A stretch of DNA of 24,162 nucleotides from Punctularia strigosozonata HHB-11173 SS5 (GCF_000264995.1 NW_006767434.1:1026317-1050478), one strand, 5' to 3'. Numbered from the stretch's first letter, positions 1 to 10,886 are shown. Translations and numbers: made by a program. Notes: generated from the sequence alone by a model not told the origin.

Positions 1-17
1 AGGCAAACGGCAGGGGC

Positions 18-265
18 GAAGCTGGGGGTGGCAGGACGGGCACTCCGAGTGCTCGGGGCGGGGTGCGACGACGGGCGTGGGGGAGAACGCTACGCCGAGT
101 GCGACCGCATTGGCGGCTCGCACTCGGGGATGGGCAGACGGCAGAGGTGGGAGCTGCACCGAGCGAGACCGCGTTGGCGGCTCTCCCTCGGACAGGGGCA
201 GCGGGTGGAAGCTGAGGACGGCGGAGCGGGCACTGCAAGTGTCGGAGCGAGATGCGACGGCGGAG
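18..265. repeat. degenerate GC-rich tandem repeat, period about 60-65 bp
   Basis: Related segments recur at roughly 60-65 bp steps. The stretch starting GAAGCTGGGGGTGGCAGGAC near 18 matches one starting GAAGCTGAGGACGGCGGAGC near 208. GCGACCGCATTGGCGGCTCG (about 100) matches GCGAGACCGCGTTGGCGGCT (about 162). The copies are well diverged. Open frames here exist on both strands and look like by-products of high GC and the repeat, so no gene is called. The repeat may continue left of the window. Confidence 0.5.
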
Positions 266-359
266 ACTTGCGAGACGTGCGCACTTGCAAGCGCGGTGCC
301 AGGCGCACTCTTGCCAGCGCGGATGGTCGTCACGTGATGGGCTCATTCGCGTTGAATCT

Positions 360-1812
360 CCTAAGTCCGTGTTGGCTACTGTATCTCTATGTCATAGCAA
401 TCCCAAAGTATATAGAGATACATTTCAGTTCATGAGGCTGTCAATAGTAAATGAATAGGACATTAGAGAGATTAACCACATGAGACTAAACCATTATAAT
501 AGTGTTTCCTAGCCATCACCTCAGTGATCTACAGGGTACATAACTATGTTGTTGGCTACAGAGATATCTGGCTTTTCAGATGTACATGCAGGATGTGTAT
601 ATAAGCTAGGGGTAGATGGGATGAGCTGATATCACAGAGGGAGCCATGCAAGGATGAGGTGTCAGCAGTCAAGTACCAAACCCCAACTCCAATACTCACA
701 CCTAGATATAGTCTCTAACTTCTCCTTGTACATGGACCAGCGCTAATATGATTGACACTGCAACAACCTTCTATGTCAATGGTTTCAAGCCCCCTTGTAC
801 CTACTCTCTAAATGGTCAGTCATCTGGCATGATTTAACAGTTTTATGTGATTTTTTGGCCTTTTTGTGAAATTTTAATAGAATATAGTCATATTATGAAC
901 TATGTATTCCTATATGTAGAAATTTGCCAGAGGGGGCATTTCCTGATGGACTACGTCACTACGGTGACAAACACGCGAGACTCGTTGCATCCGCTCCCGC
1001 GAAGGCGATTACGGCGAACGTTCTATGTAACCCTTCTGTCACACTGCCCACCGACCCAATGCCTGTATCAAAACACCACCGTCTCTGAAACGTATGACGA
1101 GCCTCGCGGTAGCGATCGAAATGCCCCAGCGTTGCCTGCGGCGGCATGTGCGCGTCAGCGTCTTTTGTCCGTCAACGTTGCCCCATGGGCCCGCGCCTCG
1201 ATCCCCTAAGCATTAACGATGAATTCGAAGTGCTACGACTGGTGACGCTACGCAGGATAGCGCTGCGTTGACTTCCTGTTGCGCCAGACTAGCGTCCTCC
1301 TCACTGCTCATGCGCGCATCTCCAAAGATAGATCTTAGGCGGTTCGTTTCTTCCTCACATCCTGGGGACCCCTGCCGACGATGGATGGCGGCGTCAAGTG
1401 TCACCGCCGGATCACAGCGCAACTTACTACTGTCCCCTGCCTTACCCTTTCGAGGGAATGTCTGTCGTCTGCAGATACAGGGGTCGGGCTGGCCTCTACT
1501 CTAATCCTGTCCGTACACGTGAACGACACGAGGTTAGCTTCTTGGCGCCCACATCATCTCCGTATTGCCGCCCCTCATCGATCCTCTCCCTCCCTCCCTC
1601 TCTCTCTCTCTCATACTGGCTAGCGGCTTCAGGTAGCACAAGCAGGTATTCATCTTACGACGCCTTCAATTTTCGGATGAGATGGAATCGGATGCGACGT
1701 GAGTGGGGGACCTGAGCTGATCCGAGCAACGTATTGACGTTACCAGTCCCGCTGAAACGGTTCAGATCGGTGCGTTTCATTGTAATCTGTGTTGTGTTGA
1801 GGACGTAGGTTA
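360..1812. other. gene-free stretch, AT-rich to about 950
   Basis: Base composition drops sharply after about 360 and stays AT-rich to about 950, with stops in all frames. From 950 to 1812 composition is mixed and short frames occur, but none resembles a known family or joins to another through splice signals. A perfect TCACGTGA lies at 330-337, just before the composition change. No terminal repeats, transposase or polymerase motifs were seen, so a decayed transposon can be neither claimed nor excluded. Confidence 0.45.
1583..1612. repeat. CT-rich microsatellite
   Basis: A run of CCCT units passes into a pure CT dinucleotide run of about 14 bases. It lies about 200 bp upstream of the kinase gene and may be part of its pyrimidine-rich promoter. 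Confidence 0.85.
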
Positions 1813-4800
1813 ATGTCCATTGGTAACGTAGATCTTGACGAAGAGACTTGGGCTGTGTTGCTCCAAACACCTATACCCCAAGAACCCGCCGTACAGTTGC
1901 TCCCGACCAAACCTAGCATACACGCTGCCAATGCATCAACTCTCATCGACTACCTTCACCACGTTCGTAGCTATGTTCCGTTCCCAAAATCATAATCATA
2001 ACTCTGCCCCTCGTAGGTCATGATGTTCTTCAGCTCTGGAGAATACCGAAGTGATGCCACCCGCAAAGCCATCAGTCGCCTCATACTGAGGCTAGTGCAG
2101 CAAACGAACATGCTTCCTTCGGGGCTTTTCGTCAATGGCGTCCAATTGTATTCTCGGGATGCCGTCGATGCCGGGGGTTTTGGGGATATATTCCAAGGGT
2201 CATACCATGGACAAGAGGTCGCATTAAAACGTTTCCGCATCTTTTCCCGCGACCGCGTGATCATCCACCGGGTATGTCAGCAAAGTCCACACGACTATGA
2301 AGCTAATGAACCGTATCAACAGAGAATTTACCGCGAGCTTCTCCTGTGGCAAACCTTGAACCACCCCAACGTATTGCCGTTCATAGGTGTTGATGCGTCA
2401 TCGTTCGAGAGCATGATTTGTGCGGTTTCCCCTTGGATGCATGGCGGAAGTTTGTCAAATTATAGGGCACGATTCGAACCCACCCCATCGGATATCAATG
2501 CTCTGGTACGTCATTCATGCACCACATGTGGCAGTGTGGCGTTTTCTTATAGTATTCTGTAGCTATTAGAAGCTGCGCTCGGCATGGACTACCTGCACTC
2601 CTTGTCAATAGTTCACGGAGACCTCCGATGTGTACGTCCCAATACGGCTATCCTGATGTCATGACCTAAAGCACGACCAGACCAATATTCTCGTAGACAG
2701 GGACGGTCATGCTAAGCTCGCCGATTTCGGCCTGTCAGTGATCATCATCGGCGAAATGGGTACTGCCACCACAAGCAATGGCTCCTATCGCTGGGCTGCA
2801 CCTGAACTGTTCGCTACGGGAGATGTTCACAGGACTGTGCAAAGTGATGTCTACGCGTTTGGTTGCGTCTGTCTGGAGGTTCGCAATTCACGTCTACCAG
2901 ATTTTCAGGTGATAAACAATACTTCTCTCTCAGGCGCATACTGGATTGCCCCCATTTGCCGAGATTGCTAATGAATTCAAGGTTGTTCTACAATTAACGA
3001 GTGGCGCCCGACCTTGTAGGCCGGATTACAATCAAAGCCGTCTAGTCTCGGAGCACTTGTGGACGCTTGTGGAACGTTGCTGGAACGTCAAAGCCGACCT
3101 CCGCCCAGCTTCCGTCGTGGTCGTCGAAGAGTTGCGGCATATACTGGTATCCAGCATAGAGCTTGAAGACGGTGCCTCAGTCACGACTGTTTCACGGGTT
3201 GGTCCCATGTCCCACCAATCCTCCTTCAGGTCCAGCCCATCCCTTACCACAACCTTTTCCGCGTCACAGAAACACCTCGAACAGTTCAACGACACCACTG
3301 CTTCCAATGAAGCCGTCGATCCCCATAACCTCATCCCCACGATGCAACCTGACACAGAAGCGGAGAACAGGCATTTCAATTGGCCAGATTCGGAAGGACA
3401 GATCGCTAACCGCCAGGACATGCAGCCAGCGGATGCTGTAGCCCTGCTGGCCGAGCTGCGGCACATGGGTATGTGGCCGTATACTGTCGGTAAATCTCCT
3501 CACGACTTTGCGGTAGTTTTTCAAATCGGGCACAAGACGTCTGATATGCTCGTAGCTCTGTGTTCCGCTGTCCCGGAGTTGACTGCGTCTCTCGTCGTCG
3601 ATCTTTTTGTTCTTCACTCCGGTAATGCCCGCTCGCTTCTTGAAAACTTTATGGAGGAACTCCTGAGAGTACGGTGCAGCCACCAAAATTCATACCCCAA
3701 ACTAACCATGCCTTACAATCAACCTTCAGAGTTTCCGCACGACTACCACCGAGATGAAGCTCCCGGACTCGACACGCGACATTGTGTCCAGGGCGCTCGT
3801 CGAGTTGACTATACGCTTCGATACTTTTCCGCAGAGCCTTTTGATAACAGGCGTAAAATTCGATCTTGACAAGTGTCATGATACCGGATCGTTTTCGGAC
3901 TCTTACAAGGGAACATACAAGGGATTGACAGTAGCGATTAAACGTATGCGTCACGGCATACTTGGTCAAAATCCGGTTAGATTGAAAAAGGCAAGTTCGA
4001 GCACCGTTGTCGCCGTTCGCCTCCCTTGATTACACCGCATGGTTTCCAATTAGCGCTTTTTTCGGGAGATTTTCGTGTGGCAATCTTTGTCACACGAGAA
4101 TGTGCTACCATTCTTAGGCGTCGATCGTCAACTCTTCCCTGAAGAACTCTGCACGGTGTCTCCGTGGATGTCCAACGGAGATCTGTGTGAATACATACGC
4201 AATCACGCTCTGGATCCCTCGGTGGTCAACCAACTGGTGCGCTGTACTGTGCGCTCTGCATTGTGATTTCTGGCTCATACGACCCGTCAGCTGTTCGACT
4301 GTGCCACTGGCCTGCAATACTTACATTCTTGCGATGTCATACACGGTGATTTGCGTGCCGTGAGTACCGCCTCCTGGCCTCTGTGACCATGGCATAAAGC
4401 AAGAGCTTTTACCTCATCTCAGAGCAACGTGCTCATCGCGCCCAATGGGCGGGCGCTCCTGACGGACTTCAGCCTGTCACATGTTGTCGCGGAGGCGGGT
4501 GTGGTGCTCACCTCCGAGTCCGCGTACAGTTTTATTCGATGGAACGCACCGGAGTACTTCAGGGAGGGGGTTTTAGTTAAGACGAGCATGGGTGATGTAT
4601 ACTCGTTCGGGTGCGTATGCCTCGAGGTGAGTAAACTCTCGCTCGACTTTCATCAGTGGAAGCATGACTGGACTCGTCGTCAGGCGTACACGCTTAACCA
4701 TCCCTTCCCGGAAACCCGAAACAAAGCACGGGTCTTATGGCTAGTTCTCCAGGGCGTGAAGCCGGGGAGCGATGTCAGGGACAATCCGGAGCGTTTTGGA

Positions 4801-4980
4801 ATATCTGCCCAGCTTTGGTCCTTGATGGAGGAATGCTGGGACGCCGACCCCTCCCAGCGGCCCACCGCTGAAGACCTGGTGGAGTCACTGCGAGGCGTGA
4901 CACGGTCTCCCCCCAAAGTTGGCGACGTCGAGGAGTCTGAAGGGGCAAACCAATCCTTACAAGATAGAACCCGCACATGA
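1813..4980 (+). CDS. double TKL-type protein kinase (kinase plus degenerate kinase)
   Basis: The model has eleven exons: 1813-1962, 2017-2271, 2323-2505, 2563-2631, 2681-2878, 2934-3668, 3730-3990, 4054-4236, 4291-4359, 4423-4626, 4684-4980. All introns are phase 0, giving 867 residues. Domain 1 (about 95-355) has a glycine loop GGFGDI at 103, VALK with Lys121, a probable helix-C Glu140, HGDL with Asp216, Asn221, DFG at 234-236 and APE at 259-261. It therefore looks catalytic, with the HGD loop usual in fungal TKL kinases. A Ser/Thr-rich linker follows. Domain 2 (about 575-850) keeps AIK Lys601, Glu622, HGDL Asp698, Asn703 and APE, but has GSFS for the glycine loop and DFS for DFG. Each domain is preceded by a similar helical module ending in LPSGLFVNGV or FPQSLLITGV. 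The joint between the halves rests on the intron at 3669-3729 (GTACGG donor, CTAAC branch, TTCAG acceptor). If it is retained, the first half ends separately at 3869. The start at 1813 is the least certain point. Substrates are unknown; both domains are probably cytosolic Ser/Thr kinases or scaffolds. Confidence 0.8.
3991..4053 (+). other. GC-AG intron in the double-kinase gene
   Basis: The donor reads AAG/GCAAGT, the strong consensus known for GC-AG introns, and the acceptor is AATTAG. Removal joins RLKK to RFFREIFVW. This matches the first kinase copy, where RIYRELLLW follows the GT-AG intron at 2272-2322 at the same place and phase. Confidence 0.8.
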
Positions 4981-5400
4981 TGTTGATACTGGAAGCCCTC
5001 GTTTGCACCTCGATCTTGACTGTGCTTGTAGAGCGGTGATGATCAAGAATGAGAATATATGTGCCATACCTTGTTCCGTATCAATGCAGTATCTTATCCA
5101 CTCGGGAACCCTCGGGCGGGCTGTCTGTGACCTTCCCAACATATCCAGTCCGGGCACTTCTGCTTTTGCTGCATATATGCTACTCAGCCGCAGGGATAGA
5201 TGCATTACAGGTATGTCGCCTGCATTCGCCGTGTCAATCGTCTAACTTGGTTTGGAATAGGTATTATACTGGGAATCTTCTGCGAATGCTCGGCTGCAAG
5301 GAACCGTCGTGAGCATGCGCGACTGTTTGTCGTTTTGTTGGCTCTACTGATCGTACGCCCATAGGTCGCGGACTGTATCACATTTCGCGCTCATCGTGCT
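4981..5400 (+). other. downstream flank of the kinase gene with an orphan intron signal (5211-5260)
   Basis: A textbook intron lies at 5211-5260: GTATGT donor, TCTAAC branch, AATAG acceptor, 50 nt. Splicing could join a frame starting at 5049 to a stop near 5337, giving about 83 residues with a short hydrophobic run. Another frame gives a hydrophobic C-terminus. Neither product resembles a family known to me. The segment may be a small gene or a spliced 3' UTR of the kinase gene. Confidence 0.3.
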
Positions 5401-6395
5401 CCTCGTGACACTGCAGCCAGTAGACTCGTTTCGGCTGGCTGGTGGTTGAGTATATGCAGTAGTGTACATGAGCTGCTATGTATGTATGTAGTAGTTTGGG
5501 AATAGAGTGATATCTAAGCAACGTTGCCAGATGGAGCGGAAGGGAGCTCTTAGTTCCATCTGACTGCGCACATCGGAGCGCTGGTAACATTCCTATCATC
5601 TCCCTTCCGCGCCGTCCAGCTCTGGCGGACTTTTGACCGGGCGCGTCGACGTTCTCAGTCATTTATCCGGATGGACTCTGGATTCCGGGTTCATATACAT
5701 ACGAGCCACTCTAATTATCGCTCGGAGATGTGGCGCAATGCCGTGCACGGAGATCTGTCCGGGCGGCTGTTGGCAACACTGGGATCCGGGGGGCGCGTGA
5801 CGAGGGCTTGATCTGCTGATGTAGATCGTGCGCGGTTGGCTATAGTCGTCTATGGCGGTGAGACGTGGGGAGATGCGCTGAGACGCTCAGCAGCCATCGT
5901 AGATGCAGGCCGTCGAAAGAGGAGTCGCAGATGCCTGGGGACGAAAGGAGTCGCGGAGGACGAGTGGGGTCCGAGAAAGAGCACGGAAGAAGCGCTCAAC
6001 GTGGGGCGTTCCTGATTTCATCAGTTCATCGGGTGGGCCCAGATCATACCACGTGCGGGCCGTCGGCGTCCGCGGTCGGCTCGGGCTGTCCAGTCGTCCC
6101 AGGGGCGGAGGACGACGATGGGAGGGCCGGCCGTATTTTGGTGATATTATCGCTGGAGGCGCTGCCTTATCTTCGTTACTCTGCGAGTAGCCGCACGCAC
6201 CCGCTGGACGTTTACCTCCTTCGTTTTACCGTTCGCCGTCCCTTGCTGGTCGAGAGTTGTTGTAGAAGAAAGATCTGTGTCGCGTTCCGCTTGATGTGCT
6301 TTGCCTAGAGTCGCAACAGGATTCCCACGGAGCCGACGACGCCCAGCCAATCGCCCGCGGCCTTCGCCACCGTGCCTATTCACGGACGTCCCGTT
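5401..6395. other. intergenic, no gene recognised
   Basis: Short frames on both strands lack splice signals or family resemblance. A short inverted repeat, AGATGGA with TCCATCT, flanks about 5530-5562. Most of this stretch is probably upstream sequence of the mucin gene. Confidence 0.4.
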
Positions 6396-6634
6396 GCCCT
6401 CTCCTTCCCTCCCAGCCCCTCGTCCTGCTCCTCCTCCCCCGCGCCCTCGCTCGCCAGGCCAGCGTCCCCCACCCCCACACTCGTTTGCACCACCCTCGAC
6501 GTCGCCCGCCGTCCCTCTGCGGCTGCAGCCAGCAAAGGCGCCCTCGCGCGCCCTTAGCCAACCAACCCAAACTTTGCCATCACCACACCATCGACAGCGA
6601 CAACAACGACAACCAGCAAAAAAAAAGCCAAAAC
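6396..6634 (+). promoter_or_regulatory. pyrimidine-rich promoter and 5' leader of the mucin gene
   Basis: A long C/T-rich tract runs from about 6396 to 6560. It is followed by an A/C-rich leader with a run of A bases and an AAAAC context directly before the ATG at 6635. Pyrimidine tracts close to transcription starts are common in filamentous fungi. No TATA box is evident. Confidence 0.5.
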
Positions 6635-9600
6635 ATGCATCTCCACCACCTCGCGCTCCTCGTCGCGCTCCCCGCCCTCCTCGTCCTCCTCGTCTCGGCC
6701 GAGCACGCAGAACACGCCAGCGCGAATGCGTCCCACCGCGCGCTCAAGCGCCGCATGATGCGCGCGAACAAGCTCCTCGCCTCCGCGCAGGGCCGCGATC
6801 TCGGCGGCGCCCTGGGCGACATCGGGAACGCCGTGGGCGACATCGGGCAGGGCCTCGGTAACGCCATAGGCGACATCGGCGGTGAGCGTCGTCGTCGTCC
6901 TCCTCCTCTCTCCTCCTCACCTCACCTCCTTACCTCCACCTCCATCATGACTGCCCTCCACCCGAGATGATCACGCCCGCTTTTTTATTATACATTTTTC
7001 GGGACGCAAGTACTGACGACGTCCTTTGTGTGTGTTTTTGTTTTTTTCTTCAGATGGCATAGGCGCGATCTTCAACCCGTCCGACTCGGCCTCGGCCTCC
7101 TCAAGCGCCTCGACGGACTCCGCGTCGGCCTCGTCTTCCGCGTCCGCGTCCGCGTCCTCCACGTCTTCAGCCTCGGATGGTACGACCACTTCCCCCTCCC
7201 TCTCCTCTTCCCTTTCCTCTGTGTTGTCTTCTTCGTCATCGTCGACGGCGTCTGTGGCCTCTGGCTCTGCGTCCACTTCGAGCGGTGCTTCCGCTACCGG
7301 TGTTTCTTCTACTCCTTCTGGGGACTCGAGCTCCGTCGTTTCTTCTGCGACCTCTGCCGAGGATTCGGGCTCCGTGACAGCGCCTTCTTCTTCGGCCACC
7401 TCTTCCGCGAGCGCCAGCTCTATAACGGCATCTTCATCGGCCACCTCTTCCGAGGATTCCGGCTCTATAACAGCTTCTTCTTCAGCGACCTCTTTCGAGA
7501 GTGCCAGCTCTATAACAGCTTCTTCTTCAGCGACCTCTACCGAGGATTCCAGCTCTATATCATCTTCTTCAGCGACCTCTACCGAGGAATCTAGCTTCAC
7601 AACTAATCCTGCGACCTCATCCTCCCGCGAGGGATCCAGCGCTTCCACCTTCACTTCCGCGACCTCTCACGAGGCCCCGACGTCTTCCGTCGATCCTTCC
7701 TCTTCTTCTGCCTCATCCGAGGCCTCGTCTCCTCCTTCTCCTACTCCTACCCCTGATCCAACCAGTGCTGACGCGTCTTCTTCTTCCCCTTCTGCTTCCA
7801 TCACCTCCTCCTCCCCGGCATCGACCTCTGCGTCTGCGGCGGATCCAGGTTCCTCGGCCTCCTCGTCTTCGGTCGCCGCGTCTTCGACCGCATCGGATGG
7901 TAGTACCTCTTCTTTCTCCTCCTCCTCCGCGGAGGTGTCCGGTTCCACGAGTGCTGACCCGACGTCTTCTCCCCCTTCTTCTGCTTCTCCCTCCCCGACC
8001 ACCTCGGCGGATCCAGGTTCCTCCTCCTCCTCCTCCTCCGCCTCCGCCTCCTCGTCGGCGTCAGACTCGGCGACCGCAACCGCGACGGACGGTACGAGCT
8101 CGGCCCCGGCGCCTTCTTCATCCTCCTCCGCCTCCTCGCCTGTCTCTGACGCGACCCCTTCTTCTTCTTCTTCTTCTTTTTCCCCGACGGATCCAGGTAC
8201 GACGACCGCGGCTGCGTCCGCGACGGACACCTCCACGGACGCGACCGTGACGGTCATCACCGGCACCTCGACCTTCACCGACACCTCGTCGCCCACCGAT
8301 TCGGCCTCGTCCACGCCTACCGATTCGGCCTCGTCCACGCCCACGTCCACGGACGCGACGAGCAGCGGTCTCGGCATCTCGCTCTCGCTTCCGACGATCT
8401 CGCTCCCGACGATCTCGCTCCCGACGATCATCCCCTCGTTGACGGGCACGGCCAGCTCGAGCGCCGCGACCGACTCGTCCAGCTCGGCCGTCACCTCCGC
8501 CGCCTCCTTGACCGGCACGGACTCGACCGTCGTCGTCACCGTCAGCTCGACCGTCACCGACACCGACACCGGCTCGTCCTCGCCCACCAGCGTCAGCTCA
8601 AGCAGCAGCTCAAGCAGCAGCGGGATCTCGCTCCCGATCTCCGTTCCGGGCCTGTCCACGTCCATCTCGATCTCGATCCCGACGTCCCTCTCCATCTCGG
8701 ACCCGTTCTCGATCTCGACCTCGGCCACGGACTCGGTCTCGGTCAGCGTGTCGAGCGTGCCGACGAGCATCTCCGGCGTGTCGACCGACATACCGACGAC
8801 GGTCAGCGTGAGCGTCACGCTCTCGGGTTCCCAGAGCAGCGGCTCGACGTCCGTCTCCGCGTCCGTCACCGGCTCGGTCTCGGGCACCGACAGCGTCACG
8901 TCGTCGACTGCGAGCGGCTCCGACAGCGTCACGTCCTCGACCGTGAGCGGCTCCGACTCGGTCACGACCACCGTCTCCGGCTCCGACTCGATCACGACCT
9001 CGACGGGCAGCGCGGGCGTGACCACGATCACCAGCGGCTCGGAGACGCTCACGAGCACGAGCACGGTCAGCGGCTCCAACTCGGCCTCGGTCTCCGTCTC
9101 CGTCACCGACTCGGGCATCTCATCCTCCGTGACCGCGTCCGGCTCGACTTCGTCCACCGTCTCGATCGTCTTCCCGAGCGGCACCTCGTCCAGCGCGAGC
9201 GGCTCGGCCTCGATCTCGGGCTCGTCCTCCGTCTCCGGCTCGGACTCGCTCACCTCGTCCGGCGCGTCGGCCTCCGCCACGTCCTCGTCGTCCTCGTCCT
9301 CGGTCGAGACCGCGATCGCGTCCCAGTTCTCCTTCCTCACCGACACCTCCTCGCTCGTCCTCCAGTCCGTCCCGACGACGTCCTCGGCCGCGAGCACGCA
9401 GACCGACCCGGACGCGGCGCCGACGACGTCCTCCGTGTTCTCGTCCGTGCCCGCGACGGCGACGGTCTCGTCCGTCCCGCTCCCGAGCGGGCTCCCCGCG
9501 CGCATCGTCGCGGGCGACATCGACTTTACGGAGAAGCAGCTCGCGGGCAAGACGTTCATCAGCCTGCTGTTTGGACCCGGGTTGAGCTGGAATTGGGTCG

Positions 9601-10441
9601 CGAACCACGCGGACACGAGCGGCCAGATCTTGGCGTATACGCCGTTGGTGTTGCAGAACGCGCTTGGGCTCACGTGTACGTGCATCTCTCTTTTTATTAT
9701 TATCAATTACCCTCTCCGTGGTACGAATGTGTGGCTGACGTCGGCCTCGTGTTTTCAGCGGACCAGATCCTCGAGTACGCGCTACAGGTCTACGTCCCGG
9801 CCTCGTACCAGTCCACGGCGGACGTCGATAAGCTGTTGACCATGTTCCTCGCGTACATCCCTAGCGACTCGGTCGACGACCTCGCGTCGCAGATCAAGGT
9901 CAAGACGAGCGCATTCTATACCGGCTCCACCGGCGTCGCGCAGCAGATCGCCACCCAGGTCGACAGCAGCTTCAGCGTCATGTCCGTCTCGGACCCGAAC
10001 GCGGGCTCGGAGGGGAGCTCGTCGAGCTCCGGGACGTCGAGCTCCTCCGCGGACGACAAGGCGGGCGCGAGCAGCAGCAGCAGCAAGCGCCAGGACGCGA
10101 TCATCGGCGTCGTGTCGTCCCTCGGCGGCGTCACGCTCATCGTGCTCGCCCTGCTCGTGTTCCGCTCGCTCAAGCGCCGCCGCGAGCTCGCGCACCAGCA
10201 GCTCGGCGAGGAGCCGTCGGACACGTACGTCGGCGCGCGCCCGGAGGGTCAGGAGTTTGATCGCGATTCGGTTGGCGGGCAGCGCAGGCGGTCGTTCTAC
10301 TTTGCGGAAGACTCGCTCAGGGGATTCGACGGGCAGCATTCGCCGCAGGCGGGCAGCGCGAGCCCGGGCGGGATGCGCCAGCGGATGGGCGCCGGCGCGG
10401 TGTCGGCGCCGATCTTGAGGGAGAACACGATGAACTTCTGA
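6635..10441 (+). CDS. MSB2: Msb2-like signalling mucin (cell-surface sensor)
   Basis: Three exons, 6635-6881, 7054-9675 and 9759-10441, give 1183 residues. The order is: signal peptide (about 1-22, hydrophobic Leu/Val core), a basic segment, a Gly-rich GDIG repeat (about 56-90), a Ser/Thr/Ala-rich mucin domain (about 92-880), a conserved extracellular domain (about 890-1030), a transmembrane helix (about 1070-1092) followed by KRRRE, and a cytosolic tail of about 90 residues. The extracellular domain holds SLLFGPGLSWNWV, SGQILAYTPLVLQNALGL and MFLAYIPSDSVDDL. These resemble the Msb2/MsbA pattern of a membrane-proximal domain with QIFAYLP and AYIPS motifs. Msb2 proteins sit in the plasma membrane, are heavily O-glycosylated, shed their mucin part and feed the Ste11-type MAPK pathways (osmotic, filamentation, host sensing). 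The donor at 9676 was chosen because it alone keeps the frame (NALGLTSDQIL). Another transmembrane mucin of the same group is the main alternative. Confidence 0.75.
7347..7597 (+). repeat. in-frame 45-bp minisatellite in the mucin domain
   Basis: Five to six imperfect copies encode a 15-residue unit of the type ATSSEDSGSITASSS, with variants such as ATSFESASSITASSS. The last copy is one residue shorter. Copy number in such mucin repeats often varies between strains. Confidence 0.75.
8294..8429 (+). repeat. short in-frame tandem repeats (24 bp x2 and 15 bp x3)
   Basis: Two 24-bp units at 8294-8317 and 8318-8341 differ at one base and encode PTDSASST. From about 8388, three 15-bp units encode LPTIS. 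Both lie inside the mucin coding region. A looser 10-residue unit, SGSDSVTSST, recurs near 8900-8990. Confidence 0.75.
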
Positions 10442-10466
10442 GCCCCGATTGATCCCTCGCTCACGA

Positions 10467-10855
10467 CCCCCCCCCCCCCCTGCGATGACCAGACACGAAT
10501 GACCACCCCGACCCGGAAGCAAAGAAAGGAATACTGTCTCTCTCTCTGTACGACGANNNNNNNNNNNNNNNNNNNNNNNNNNNNNNNNNNNNNNNNNNNN
10601 NNNNNNNNNNNNNNNNNNNNNNNNNNNNNNNNNNNNNNNNNNNNNNNNNNNNNNNNNNNNNNNNNNNNNNNNNNNNNNNNNNNNNNNNNNNNNNNNNNNN
10701 NNNNNNNNNNNNNNNNNNNNNNNNNNNNNNNNNNNNNNNNNNNNNNNNNNNNNNNNNNNNNNNNNNNNNNNNNNNNNNNNNNNNNNNNNNNNNNNNNNNN
10801 NNNNNNNNNNNNNNNNNNNNNNNNNNNNNNNNNNNNNNNNNNNNNNNNNNNNNTT

Positions 10856-10886
<31 letters not shown>

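Noticed and set aside
360-950. Transposon remnant in the AT-rich block
   Set aside because: No terminal repeats, target duplication or coding trace could be seen.
2466-2490. tRNA-like T-arm (GGTTCGAATC on the minus strand)
   Set aside because: No matching acceptor or anticodon stems surround it, and it lies inside a kinase exon in a conserved stretch (RFEPTPSD).
2946-3869. First kinase as a separate gene ending at 3869
   Set aside because: The last 67 residues of that frame look random, and a perfect phase-0 intron at 3669-3729 leads into the second helical module. Kept only as the alternative to be tested.
7667-9706. 679-residue open frame on the minus strand across the mucin
   Set aside because: It is the antisense of Ser/Thr repeats; the acidic, Glu/Val-rich peptide mirrors serine codon use, and the plus frame has signal peptide, membrane span and splice signals. 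The same holds for the minus frame at 6971-7654.
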